Positions 12,101-21,325 of a stretch of 60,000 nt of DNA are shown piece by piece; position 1 is the stretch's first letter, and each line of letters begins with the position of its first letter. A program made the position numbers and the translations under genes. The notes under the pieces are model-generated. The model had not been told where the DNA came from and did not search any database. It was given only the letters and a program-made list of their open reading frames with translations. The stretch spans positions 19,876,614 through 19,936,613 of the forward strand of contig NC_049987.1 of assembly GCF_000003815.2 (NCBI RefSeq), written 5' to 3'. This DNA comes from Branchiostoma floridae (taxonomy: Eukaryota > Chordata > Leptocardii > Amphioxiformes > Branchiostomatidae).

Positions 12101-15100
12101 TATCATCTAAATCATAACTTTCTCATTGTAATCTGTTACATGAGCCAGTACTAAAAGTTACTCACAAGTCTCGATGTCGCCTCCGGCCAGGATACCCTTT
12201 TGGTCGAAATGGATTCGGATGAATTTTCCCTGAAATGCGATAAAACATATACGATGTCAGACAGAAAACACAAGACTGGACTTGCAATTAGAAAAAGGAT
12301 GGTATATACAGAGTTCAGCATGCATTGTGTTTACCCCAAATGACACAACATGTTATAGAAGTCCGATGAGACCCATAGGGAAAATAGCAGGAGTGTTAAT
12401 CCTTTCAGCCACTGTAGCTAGGTAGGTTTCTAACTCTTGATCGATTAAGCAAATATGCTGGTAAGCATATTCATGGAACTTAGAACATAGTTCATTATCA
12501 AATTTACTGATAACTGCTCTGTAATCTACTTCAACATAGCTAAGGCTGTTTAAAAATAGCCGTAGCGTCTTTTTGTACCAAAATTTCCCAATTATGACTT
12601 ACGAAACGGGAGGAGTTGTTGTTCCTGACGGTCTTGGCGTTACCAAAGGCCTCCAGAACGGGGTTAGTCTGCACGATCTGGTCCTCCAGGGTGACCTAAC
12701 ATAAACAGGTAGATAGATTTATCTTGAAGTTACAAGAGTACGTTTACGCATATAATTTGACTCTTTCACTTATAATAAGGGCCTGAATGCTCTGAATATC
12801 ACTTATACATTGCTTTAAGAAATCAATTGATGAATTTCTTACAAAGGCACATGAAAACCAAACTCCGCAGATCAATCTCTTCCAATTTGTTACTTACTCA
12901 ATTGATACCTGTACGTAGACTAGACGTTCCAAACCTATAGATCAATTTTAACTTACGTTCTACTCGATAAGGTTTGTCTTTAGGCTTTTTCTGTTCTTTC
13001 ATTTGAAATATACGTTAACCATTTGAGTCGATTATGTGTATTCTATGAGAAGTGTCGGCACCCAATATCAGCTAAGCTGCCTGGGTTTGCCATGTATTAC
13101 TTTGTCTGCAATCTCAATAAGTGAAATCAGATTGAATTAGATTAATATAACAGCTACAGTATCTATAAAGATACCATTTATAGAATGATATCGATGTTTC
13201 GCGCCGAACCTTCTTGGCCGAAGGGTCAGCTTCCCCGGCAGTCTGGCTGGCACCGACAGTCGCGAAGTAGGCGATGACCTTCTTGGTGTTCTCAGTCTTC
13301 CCGGCACCGGACTCACCACTGCAAGATTAATAAAGAAATCATCACATTATGGTGAATTATCATCATTATCGGCATCAGTCCCGTAGCCGTAGGGGCAGCA
13401 CAACAATTGCCACGCTGAATCAACAGACAGTTATTTCTCTGGGGCATGGTGAATGATGTAAATCACCCTATGGCTGATACGAGACAGAGGTTCGCCAGGC
13501 CTCCGTCCGGGTGATTTGCAGTGAATCACCAACTCCAGCCAGAACGGTTTGCACTATCGCACGTACACCGGGGCATGCCCCTACTCTTTTTAGAAAGGCC
13601 TGGTTGGAAATAAAGAAATAGAATAAACCACTCGTAATGACAAAAACGTTAAAATACGGTTCAAAATAAAAGTTTAAATTAGTATACTCACGTGATCAAC
13701 ATGGACTGGCACACCCTCTCTGTGAATCAAAAAGAAATATGCATTGTATTTTACTGAGCTGGATAAATCTCAGATAAGTTTACAATTTAATTATCCTACA
13801 AAGTCACTACTGGGTTCTGTTTCTGTATTGCCTGGTGTAGTGACTGGTTTGCCATAAAAGAGATGGCCGTCTAAGTCTAAGAGCAATGTTATACACGGAG
13901 TGTCGTGGTCTGCGTGGCCCAAGACTGTTTTGTGAAGGACTCCACAACAACTGGAGCAGGCACCCACTTTGGTTGCCTGTGTGGCCCATAGAAATTAGAA
14001 AATGAGATGTGAATTGGAAGATCTAGAGGTGAAAAGGAGTTCAAAGTTGGGTCACATTTTCGGCTGGCTTTATCATCTCCATTAAGAATAGAGATATAGT
14101 GTATGTGTGAGTGTCTGTCTATAGCGCTGTCTGTTTGCCTTTCTGTTTGTGTTTCTTGATTTTGCAGTCAGTATAACTCAAGAACCTCTGGATCGATTAC
14201 GATGATATTTGGTGTGTAGGTAAGTGTTGGGAAGACAAATATGAAGGTCAATTTTGGGCTCCCTGGTATGTGACCTTGGTACTGCAGCAGAAATTCTGTT
14301 TTCTGTATCATTTGACCTGGATATGCTATTATGGTCTTGATTTAGTTTGTGGCAGCTTGTGACGTAAGGAATTTGTTTTGTTTACGTACCGCCCCTCATG
14401 TTCATGTAAGCGCCGTCGGCCACGGAGAAGAGATGAGGCGGGACCTCCTGCTTCCTCTTGCCGCGGTAGATCTTCACCACGTTCTCTCCGTAGATGGGCA
14501 GGCGCATGAACGGGTTGATCACCACGCAGAACAGCCCGGAGTAGGTCTGCACGGGAAACAACGTTACAATGTTACTTACAAGTTCTGTAACGTGTTGCAT
14601 GTTACAAGTTCTGTAACATGTTACAAGTTCTGTAACATGTTGCATGTGACAAGTTCTGTAACATGTTACATATTACAAGTTTACTACAGTCGACGTACGA
14701 TCGCTTATGGATGTCAGGGGCGAGTGGCTGTAGACCGGCGTGCTTGACATTTCTGTCTCATGCGTCGCACAACGTAACGTGCGAGCCTCTAAGTCTAAGG
14801 CTTATTCTGAGTATAAGAGTGGTTTATGGCGATTTGAGCTTCCCGAGTTGGCATGCGATGATGTCCTTGCCGACGATGATGTCCATGTCGACGACGTACA
14901 AGATATGCAGAGAACTTGTCTTTTGTTGCGAGTTTTCATGTCGACTCGTTTGCTGTTTGCTTTCTGATTATTTTGTCTGATTATTGTTGCGTAGCTGCCG
15001 TTTTCTGAACATCTTTTTCAGTCGGAAAACAAGAGGAAAACAAATTCAAAACTACGAGTAGCGAATACGCCGAAGATGCGTAAGCCCGTCGATGGAAGAT

Positions 15101-17379
15101 GCTGATGATGCAAATGTCCAGTTATAGTAAGCAATGATATGGGGCACTTGCTAATTTTGGATAATATGTTTATGAACGAGTGTGTTCCTCTAAAAAAATA
15201 TGTTCTATCATCGGTACGTACGTAGATCAGGGTGTTGACGTAGCGCGTGCGCAGATTGTTGATGACGGACGCCTCGTTCAGGAACGTCATGTTCACCATG
15301 TCCTCCGCGCATGCGAACTTGGGAGGGTTCATGTCCTGGATCTGGCTGGCCTTTACGGTGATGGTCTGCAGAAACAGAAACATTCTATGATTCAACATCA
15401 AACTTGACAGTCTTCGTCCATAGACTGAACAACATAGGAAGGTATCAAGTGATAATGACGTCATATGTTCACTGACATGAATTCGGATCACTGTATCTTT
15501 TCAAAGGACAAAATGTCGTTCGGCTTTTGTGATTTTTGACTAAGTAGTGAACAAAATATCACTCACTCACTCACTCACTCACTCACTCGCTCGCTCACTC
15601 ACTCACTCACTCACTCACTCACTCACTCACTCACTCACTCACTCACTCACTCACTCACTCACTCACTCACTCACTCACTCACTCACTCACTCACTCACTC
15701 ATTTACATTGCCGGTCCAAAAGATAAATGATTTGCACTTTAAAATCAATGGAGTAAAATCGTATCATACAAAGAGAAGAGCCACCGACATTTACGGTGCA
15801 AAGGATAAATAATTTGCACTTTAACATCAATTCAGTGAAAACGTATCACACAAGGAAAGGCACCAAAGAGAAGAGTTTGACTGACATTGCCGGTCCTGGT
15901 GGTGACCGTGACCTGGTCACCCTTCTTGGCCTTGATCTCGGCCTCGATAAAGACTTCCTGGGCATCGGGAACCCAGCAGTTCTTCTTGGCGTCGTAAGGA
16001 GCCGACCGCAGCTTCTTCATGTCCGCGGGGTCTCCGTAAAGGAAACGCTCCGAGGGCTGCTCCTGTGAGCGAAGTGTTGTATATGAGTATATCCAAAATA
16101 CACGCTTACTTTCTAACTATTCCTAACAATGAGAAATGAACCCTACTTTTAAAATCAAAGAACCCACTCATTATAAAAGAAGCGGGTAAATTCGTCTTCC
16201 ACTGCCTAAAAAGAAGAAGTCAAACAACAACAAAACCAGTATAATGTTCACTTCAGTAGCACAGCATAGTCATAGAATGTAGTTCCTAGCACCTTTGTAT
16301 TTTCCTTATTTTACATGTTGTTTGTACCTGTAATTAGCCCTCGGGCAAGAATTTGCAATAAACATATTCAATTATTTGTCTGTTTGTTTGTTTATTTTTG
16401 TTTGTTTGTTACAGCGTTTGATCTAGTAATATAAGGTTTGGAATCGTACCTAATGCATTGTTCACATTTTTCATCAAATCATTTCATTTAGGTCTATTTC
16501 TTTTTTTTTTAAATCTTTCAAGCTTGATTGATAACCACATGCCTATCGAGTAACAAGACGTCAAGAATCAAAAGACATTAAAAAGAAGAAAGTCGGTCTA
16601 TATACTTCCTTCTTTGTCAGAATTGATCATTATATTTAATTATTCTAAGAAGCTGCAATGCCTATCACGATTCTGTTGTACATATCATGAGGTCTTTGAC
16701 ATCACTATCAAAGTTAACAAGTAAGGCATTAATTCATTCATGTTATGTCAAGAACTGCAAGTTTCCAAGTTTCTAACATCCAGTAGGTCAAAACATCTCA
16801 ACCGACGCAAATGCCCAAATTTGAAAGCTGCTCCGGTGTCAAAATGAGCACACTGTTCCTTAGGGAAATCCTTAAGAATGTAACTCTATATCTAACCGGC
16901 GGGGCGGATATCTCTCTAAAATCGCTGCTTCGCCCTTATTAGGAAACGAGGCTATACAAGAATGCATGGCAGCCTTGGGAGACGAAAGACTACCTTGGGA
17001 GACGAAAAGACGGGCGCTAATGTCGTTTTAAAAAGATGGGGGCACAGCAGGGATACACACATCGTAAAGAACAAGTAAAACGGGCCAGGCGTAAAGCCTT
17101 TTCTATGTCTAAAAGTACAATGTGGTTTGTGTTTTGATAGCCTAGGGGACTTGGCTTCTCTCGACAAGGTTGTCAGGTTGCGTATAACGTGCGTATGGAA
17201 AATGTGGCAAACAGACTTAGAGTTAGACATTTCATACTCGACGCCTGAATAGATCTGCGTCAAACAAAGGTCAACCCACTTTCCATTTTTATTACCCCGA
17301 ACCCAACCCGACTGTAATACGTGGCTTGCCCCGTACGAGAGGAACGTCTTACCATCATCGAGGGTCCGTAGGCTGGCAT
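1..17379 (-). CDS. Gene A: second striated-muscle myosin heavy chain, 3' part outside the window
   Basis: Tandem paralogue of gene B, same strand, downstream. Coding exons in order: 17353-17379, 15886-16062, 15222-15365, 14390-14546, 13692-13719, 13210-13318, 12603-12695, 12166-12229, then alternative 9a 11461-11562 or 9b 11289-11390, 10349-10585, 9676-9847, 8955-9051, 8409-8579, 7940-8255, 7515-7576, 6795-7000, 6436-6571, 6052-6176, 5460-5607, 4598-4705, 4204-4380, 3727-3885, 3439-3525, 2749-2894, 2189-2279, 1565-1621, 561-686, 1-185 (cut by the window edge). Using one form of exon 9 this gives 1235 codons plus two bases, ending in the S2 part of the rod. All exon lengths equal those of gene B except exon 6, one codon shorter. 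The start MPAYGPSMM parallels gene B. The exon 6 donor (GTTCGG) is weak but phase-consistent. Role: heavy chain of muscle thick filaments, presumably in a different fibre type or stage than gene B (inference). Confidence 0.95.
561..4705 (-). CDS. Gene A exons 20-27: S2 coiled coil
   Basis: Eight exons, from [19 protein letters not shown] (4705) to [13 protein letters not shown] (561), with lengths identical to gene B. Introns are 200-900 bp and hold a LINE 3' fragment, short TIR elements and plain AT-rich sequence. Confidence 0.93.
1473..1563. mobile_element. Short MITE (GTAGCCTG ends) with 12-bp flanking repeat
   Basis: The element body (about 1484-1551) has ends TAGCCTGACTAA and TAAACACAGGCTA. 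Identical 12-mers ACATTCAAAGTA flank it at 1473-1484 and 1552-1563. The right one includes the first base of the splice donor of gene A exon 26. Confidence 0.65.
1899..2150 (+). mobile_element. MITE family 1, copy 1
   Basis: About 250 bp with 45-50 bp terminal inverted repeats (GGTGCACTCTCGTTGCACTT at the left, complement near 2125-2150). Internal sequence TAATTTAGATCTTGCGTAA is shared with the other copies. Both arms carry AAGCTTG in place of the family's usual GC-rich arm sequence. Confidence 0.75.
5030..5435 (+). mobile_element. LINE 3' fragment in gene A intron
   Basis: One plus-strand frame reads [18 protein letters not shown] then [13 protein letters not shown] and stop, the characteristic C-terminus of CR1/L2-like reverse transcriptase ORFs. 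An AT-rich 3' UTR ending near GTCAATAAAGTCAAAGTC follows. It lies immediately before the donor of exon 19 (5460). Confidence 0.65.
5460..6176 (-). CDS. Gene A exons 18-19: lever arm with two IQ motifs
   Basis: Exon 18 (6052-6176) has the essential light chain site ([18 protein letters not shown]); exon 19 (5460-5607) has [20 protein letters not shown] and the head-rod proline in IKPQL. The lever sequence differs more from gene B than the motor does. Confidence 0.93.
5630..5945. repeat. Imperfect CAT/ATC-CAC repeat
   Basis: Low-complexity ATCACCATCACC-type repeat with inner duplications of CACCATTCCCACCATCATC. It produces His-rich or Met/Val/Asp-rich spurious frames. Intron between gene A exons 18 and 19. 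Confidence 0.85.
6436..6571 (-). CDS. Gene A exon 17: converter
   Basis: [19 protein letters not shown] through [10 protein letters not shown], 136 nt as in gene B. Confidence 0.94.
6795..7000 (-). CDS. Gene A exon 16: actin interface and SH2/SH1 helix
   Basis: [15 protein letters not shown] and [18 protein letters not shown]. Both reactive cysteines are present. Positions 6823-6939 are identical to gene B. Confidence 0.95.
7515..7576 (-). CDS. Gene A exon 15: loop 2
   Basis: [19 protein letters not shown] followed by HR. Lysine-rich actin-binding loop 2, one residue different from gene B. Confidence 0.92.
7940..8579 (-). CDS. Gene A exons 13-14: relay and lower 50-kDa domain
   Basis: Exon 13 (8409-8579) carries the relay helix ([20 protein letters not shown]). 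Exon 14 (7940-8255) begins [17 protein letters not shown] and ends [10 protein letters not shown]. The relay sequence differs from gene B at one position (MFVQEQ for MFVNEQ). Confidence 0.94.
8955..9847 (-). CDS. Gene A exons 11-12: cardiomyopathy loop and switch II
   Basis: Exon 11 (9676-9847) carries [16 protein letters not shown]; exon 12 (8955-9051) carries [19 protein letters not shown] and ends [11 protein letters not shown]. The intron between them holds TG and TCCG runs and a decayed copy of the exon 11 donor region. Confidence 0.94.
9240..9500. repeat. TG-rich and TCCG microsatellite
   Basis: Interrupted TG/TGTA repeat with a CGCGCGCG core near 9330, ending in about nine TCCG units (9459-9496). 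Intron between gene A exons 11 and 12. Confidence 0.85.
10006..10099. repeat. ATAGT pentanucleotide microsatellite
   Basis: About 18 units of ATAGT with two single-base variants. Intron between gene A exons 10 and 11. Confidence 0.9.
10349..10585 (-). CDS. Gene A exon 10: upper 50-kDa domain
   Basis: [20 protein letters not shown] through [12 protein letters not shown], 237 nt as in gene B. Contains [18 protein letters not shown] and [13 protein letters not shown]. Confidence 0.94.
11289..11390 (-). CDS. Gene A alternative exon 9b
   Basis: 102 nt, acceptor TTGTTTCAG, donor GTAAGA. Encodes [18 protein letters not shown] then [15 protein letters not shown], nearly the gene B exon 9 sequence. 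It is separated from 9a by only 70 bp (11391-11460), which may be too short for efficient splicing between them. The region is that of fly Mhc alternative exon 7 (residues about 301-334 in fly). Confidence 0.9.
11461..11562 (-). CDS. Gene A alternative exon 9a
   Basis: 102 nt, acceptor GGTTTCAG, donor GTAAGT. Encodes [18 protein letters not shown] then [15 protein letters not shown]. Same length, phase and homologous sequence as exon 9b just downstream, so either can join exon 8 to exon 10. Compared with 9b and gene B it differs at K for A/S, SS for MS, V for I and TT for TV. No stop or frame break. Confidence 0.9.
12166..12695 (-). CDS. Gene A exons 7-8: switch I
   Basis: Exon 7 (12603-12695) ends [13 protein letters not shown]; exon 8 (12166-12229) begins [18 protein letters not shown] and ends phase 1, the phase needed by both alternative exons 9a and 9b. 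Confidence 0.94.
13210..13719 (-). CDS. Gene A exons 5-6: P-loop and loop 1
   Basis: Micro-exon 5 (13692-13719, 28 nt) joins exon 6 (13210-13318) to give [14 protein letters not shown], the Walker A loop. Loop 1 reads [14 protein letters not shown], more acidic and one residue shorter than in gene B. The exon 6 donor GTTCGG is unusual, but the phase fits exon 7. Confidence 0.93.
14150..14335 (+). repeat. Dispersed repeat (TATTTGGTGTGTAGGT type)
   Basis: AACTCAAGAACCTCTGGATC followed by GATATTTGGTGTGTAGGT and TTTTGGGCTCCCTGGTA; the same order recurs in weaker form at 42105-42360 and 45410-45640. Intron of gene A. Confidence 0.45.
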
Positions 17380-17410
17380 CTTGACTTGGCGGAGGCTTCA
17401 CACAGACTGA
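14390..17410 (-). CDS. Gene A exons 1-4: N-terminus and SH3-like subdomain
   Basis: Coding exon 1 (17353-17379, with leader to about 17410) gives MPAYGPSMM. Exon 2 (15886-16062) carries [20 protein letters not shown]. Exon 3 (15222-15365) carries [20 protein letters not shown]. Exon 4 (14390-14546) carries [20 protein letters not shown] and ends phase 1. Intron 1 (16063-17352) holds a dispersed repeat and a TTTG run, nothing coding. Confidence 0.93.
14574..14681. repeat. Tandem repeat TTACAAGTTCTGTAACATG
   Basis: About four units of 22-36 bp built on ACAAGTTCTGTAACATGTT, itself partly palindromic. Starts 28 bp from gene A exon 4 (acceptor side). Confidence 0.75.
15559..15701. repeat. CACT tetranucleotide microsatellite
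   Basis: About 35 units of TCAC with a short TCGC interruption near 15588. Intron between gene A exons 2 and 3. Confidence 0.9.
16178..16375 (+). repeat. Dispersed repeat, copy 1
   Basis: Shares TTCGTCTTCCACT and, about 140 bp on, TAGCCCTCGGGCAAGAATTT with 32717-32885 in gene B. Intron 1 of gene A. Family not recognised. Confidence 0.55.
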
Positions 17411-17784
17411 CTGTGGTACGGACAAACAACGCGTCTTAGTTCCGACAAAACTTCATAGATAACAATTGCAATATGGTAAGGCTGGGAACATCGACAGAAC
17501 CCTGCTTTTTCGATGAATATGAAGCATTTGCTACGTGTAGTTTACGGCAAATTATTTCCATTGACCCTGTGTAATTAAATCAAGTTTCATACGTATACAT
17601 TTGATGGAAAAAAGTATACAGATTTATCTTTTAAAAGTTTGTACACAAAACTACAGTTTCATTATTCCTCACGGATTCACCACGCTTTTAGCAAGGACTG
17701 TTTCAGTATAGTAAGAAAGAACAAACTATGCGTGATGTATTTATCAGAAAGTCGAACGTCAAAAACCAGCACACTTAGTACTCA

Positions 17785-17803
17785 CCAGAAGAAGAGGACA
17801 GGC
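17785..17803 (-). other. Gene A non-coding first exon (5' UTR)
   Basis: About 19 bases ending in the donor GTGAGTAC (17777-17784). Splices to the exon at about 17353-17410, whose acceptor is ACCACAG; a closer CAG is also possible. Same architecture as gene B. Confidence 0.6.
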
Positions 17804-17830
17804 TGTGTGTGGAGTGGGGCGTTTCTGTTC

Positions 17831-17837
17831 GTTTTAT
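17831..17837 (-). promoter_or_regulatory. Gene A TATA box (TATAAAA)
   Basis: ATATAAAA on the minus strand, about 28 bases ahead of the inferred start near 17803. Spacing from the TATA box to the first splice donor is almost the same as in gene B. Confidence 0.78.
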
Positions 17838-17884
17838 ATTCTAGAATGTAGCCAACCCCTGGGGTTTGGGTTTGAGGATATGTA

Positions 17885-17894
17885 CTATTATTAG
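17885..17894 (+). promoter_or_regulatory. MEF2 consensus site upstream of gene A
   Basis: CTATTATTAG is a perfect match to YTAWWWWTAR, about 82-91 bases upstream of the inferred start. This is where MEF2 sites often lie in muscle promoters. Binding is inference. Confidence 0.55.
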
Positions 17895-19358
17895 TGGAGT
17901 CTTAACGTATGATCAAGTCGTATATGGTGTTTCTTATCGACACGCATGTCAAGTAACGCCACCCGCTATCGAGGAATCTGATGTGGCAGTCTACAATGAG
18001 CTCAAGTTTGTGTAACTAATTTAGTTGTTTGTCTGAGTTTAACCTAGGAGTGATACTTCCACCTGAAACTGTTAAACTGATGTGCTCGAAATTTGAACAA
18101 AAACACTTCGTTTTAACATTGCATTTTCTCTTTAACATTTACCGTCAACCATCCACCTAATATAATACATTTCGAAGAACGCAGCTATCGTGTAAGTGGA
18201 GCCAAAGATATGCCAGGTCTTTCCTTTTTTTATTTAATTTCCTTTGCGTTTTCGATACGTTTTCCCCGCCATATTTAGAAAGGCAATAGACAAAACTTAT
18301 GATATTCATCATTTAAAGTCGAGGTCATGATTATTGTACTACCAGCGCGACATGACCACACTTGGTACTATTTATGCTTAACACCCTTTTCCAACTAGAC
18401 AACATACTTGAGTGATCGCCCAACCAATTTGCATTTTCATAGATAAAGAACGAATTATTTTCAAGTTCCGTGAGTTTTGATGTTCTTAAATCGTACTTTT
18501 ACATCTTCCTTTATCTTCCGATGATAAAATCAAGAGTCACATTTCAATTTCGACCCCTGTATGGCAGCTCAGCGATCGACATCTAGTAAAAAGGGTGACG
18601 TAAACCCCCAAACTACTTCAGAATGGCGTAACTTGTCAGGGAGGACCGCCTCCCGTTGGTAGGCTAATGTTCCCCAGAGCTGTGCTGTTAAGTCCTTCCT
18701 GATTACTTATCTCACGGCGGAATTTCCCTCATAGCCAAATCAGGTCAGTAGACGGCACGAGGCTGAGGTCTATTATTGTACAACCGACCTGCATCAGCCA
18801 GTCGTGGTCCCCGGGAGGGTTTCGAGACAATCAGAAAACTGATTTTTTTTTTTTTCATTTTCGAAGACGAATTCCGTGATTATACTGTACTTGTCATTCT
18901 CTGATATTTGATTTCATATATTCAGTGTATAGTCGCTACATTTAGTTCAAGACGACGAGGTCTGTACTGGACTCATTTTGTACAAAATTGAATTGACACA
19001 TCTACAGATTTATTTCTTAATTCAACTTTATAAATGTTGGTAATTCAGAAGAAAAAAAACGCCGCACAGCTAGATGATTGTATTACACAATATTGGAGAA
19101 TCCATGTTTGGAGGAAAGCTGCCCTAACACGTGGTGTAAATAATCACGTACGCTATGTGAAAATGATAGCCCATCCCACTGCTCACAACCAACAAAGCCC
19201 AATATATCCTATATAGCCACTTTCTTGCTGACTATATGTAATGTGGACGTTGATTTATATTTGCTCCGGGGTACCGAAGGTCGCCCAAGTCACCCGTTCG
19301 TGACAAGTACGCCTTCAATGCCAATGGAACATTCCACTCCCCAATGAGTGACGGTATG

Positions 19359-19672
19359 TTAAGCTAAGGGCACAATCCGCCGTACGTGCAATTTGCCCGT
19401 ACGTTTTTTGGGGAGGCCACGTCCGCCACGTATTTTTGAAACCGTGGGGAACGACTGGCAAGAGCAGGAAGGGAGTACGTCAACACGGCGACACTAAGTT
19501 TTGCCTGCACGTAAAGTTCTACGGCGTGTCTGCGTGCTCCAAAATCCGTCGGATTCCCTACGAGTTCGTGCGGAGGCGGTACTTACCACTTACGGATCCA
19601 AAAAGATTGCCCACACTTTGGCACGTACACAGCACGTATTTGCACGTACGGCGGGTTGTGCCCTTAGCTTAA
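19359..19672. mobile_element. TTAA-flanked MITE with 31-33 bp inverted repeats
   Basis: Left end TTAAGCTAAGGGCACAATCC, right end its exact complement (19640-19672); the arms continue into CGCCGTACGTGCAA on both sides. TTAA on both flanks is the target preference of piggyBac-like transposases. No coding sequence inside. Confidence 0.75.
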
Positions 19673-19922
19673 GGGTGGTATCTGACTGCACTTGGGGCAC
19701 TGGTGCGGCACTGTGGGGTTCGTTCACTGCGGCACTGTTGTGTTATTTTCGTCGTTTTTTTGATAATTTATATATTGCGTAATATGTAAAAGTATGACAT
19801 AGACAAGACAACAAGACACACAAAACTTAAGAAAATTCGTATTCTATCTCTACAATTCTTTGAGTAATTTTTCAAACCGCATGCAGTGCCACACCGGTGA
19901 CAGTGCATTGAGATACCACCTT
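19671..19922 (+). mobile_element. MITE family 1, copy 2
   Basis: Terminal inverted repeats with CACTTGGGGCACTGGTGC at the left and the degenerate complement at the right. AT-rich core like copies 1, 3 and 4. Lies between genes A and B, directly abutting the TTAA-flanked element. Confidence 0.78.
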
Positions 19923-20011
19923 TATGCAAAATTCAGATTCATAATCTCTATGTAATATATGTATTATTACGGTACAGTGGGATCATTCAGAGAATACAAC
20001 AGACACAACCA

Positions 20012-20385
20012 CTATCATTATCTCAATCTTTATTTCTAGTACGCCAACAAACTTGCAAACAAAATACAGGGAAAAGTTTAAAACTTTTACTCCTCGCACA
20101 TACGGCAAACACCATGTCAAAGGTAGTGTGTCAGGTCTCCCTACATTGTCTGTACGACGAGTTACTTAATATATCGTGCGTAACGATTTCTATGTAATCT
20201 GAACATCGCTCTTGTTGTTAAGTCCATCCTAAGACGTGGTTCCGATATGGCGGAGAGTAAAAGTTGGTGTAAGGGTAGTAATGATGTCATCAGGCGTTTC
20301 TGACGACAGCGAGCGTTACTCTGGTCCATTGCCGGTCCGTTGGTCTGGTTTCTGTTGTAACGTGTCTGTACCGTTTGGGTCTTCT
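20012..20385 (-). other. Candidate 3' UTR exon of gene B with AATAAA
   Basis: A good acceptor (CTTTATTTCAG) ends at 20386, and AATAAA lies at 20029-20034 on the minus strand. Exon 40 has a possible donor (CACAG then GTGGAA at 21312-21317) eight bases past the stop. A spliced 3' UTR with this last exon fits, but the alternatives are an unspliced 3' UTR ending nearer the stop, or an alternative C-terminal exon (an open frame of about 67 codons begins KTQTVQTRYNRNQ). Transcript data are needed to decide. Confidence 0.4.
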
Positions 20386-21325
20386 CTGAAATAAAGAGAA
20401 GTACATCATCAAAACATACGCTCTTCATTCAAAGATATGATGAGACAGAACGTGTGAACAATCGAGCATTTCATGTTTAGGAACAGGTTTGCTCTAGCTA
20501 GGGTCTGCATGACTTCTTTCATAGACCGCGTAGTGAGTTATTTTTATATCACCGTTAACTGTCGCTGTCACACTTCAATTCGTCAAGTGCTGTATGGAAA
20601 TTATTCGTGAGGCGTAATCAGTCTACACAGTGGACTACTACTAAGTATAAAAAGCACGTTAGTTGTTATTCCGAATTCACCTTTAGATCTTTCGTCGAAC
20701 GCCACATAGCTCAAAAGCACCACAGAACGCCTGGTTGCGTCGCTGTTCGCAGACTATCGCTAGTTGGAACAGACCCATATCTAGCGCAGTGCAGTTAGAT
20801 GTTATAAGTTGTTCAGTGTAATACAGCCAGATATTGCCGCACCCGTGAAGCTGGTGTGTTATGCTGAAGGCCAGTTATACAGACCACATACTATACAGAA
20901 ACAGAAGCTAATGGGTTATACCGGGTACAAAAATGCTGCAGGTGCAATTCAATACCAGCTATAACAAAGACTGATTTTAGTCATTAGACTACGCGCAATT
21001 ACCAGCTGTTTTGTACATTTTACTACATATCAAAAGCCCTTTGGGGTAGTTATATATTGCATGTGAAGAAGAAGAAGAGATACAGAAACATTGTGGGACG
21101 AATGATCCACCTGTGTGCTTATTCCGGCGTCTCGTTGCGGCGCGTGGCTAGATTTACTAAAGTTAGATATGACAGGTCGTCCAGTGTCATACAGCAAGCT
21201 AATGCCGCACCTGCTAAGCTGTGTTACGTCGAAGGCCAGCTACAAAGGCCGCGTAAAAGAGGGTATGAAACTGAATGCAGAAGAAGGAAAGAAACAGTTT
21301 TGGGAAGAATGTTCCACCTGTGCGC

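Larger units (their letters stand above)
17895..20011. other. Intergenic stretch between gene B and the gene A promoter
   Basis: No coding sequence seen. The right third is taken up by two abutting inverted-repeat elements (19359-19922). 17895-19358 is AT-rich with a poly-T near 18842; a near-CArG sequence CCATATTTAG at 18269-18278 misses the SRF consensus by one base. The region must contain the gene B polyadenylation site at its right edge and gene A upstream control sequence at its left. Confidence 0.7.

Noticed and set aside
20162-20428. 88-codon minus-strand frame downstream of gene B
   Set aside because: Most likely lies in the 3' UTR exon; the upstream part crosses a good splice acceptor. 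No homology seen.
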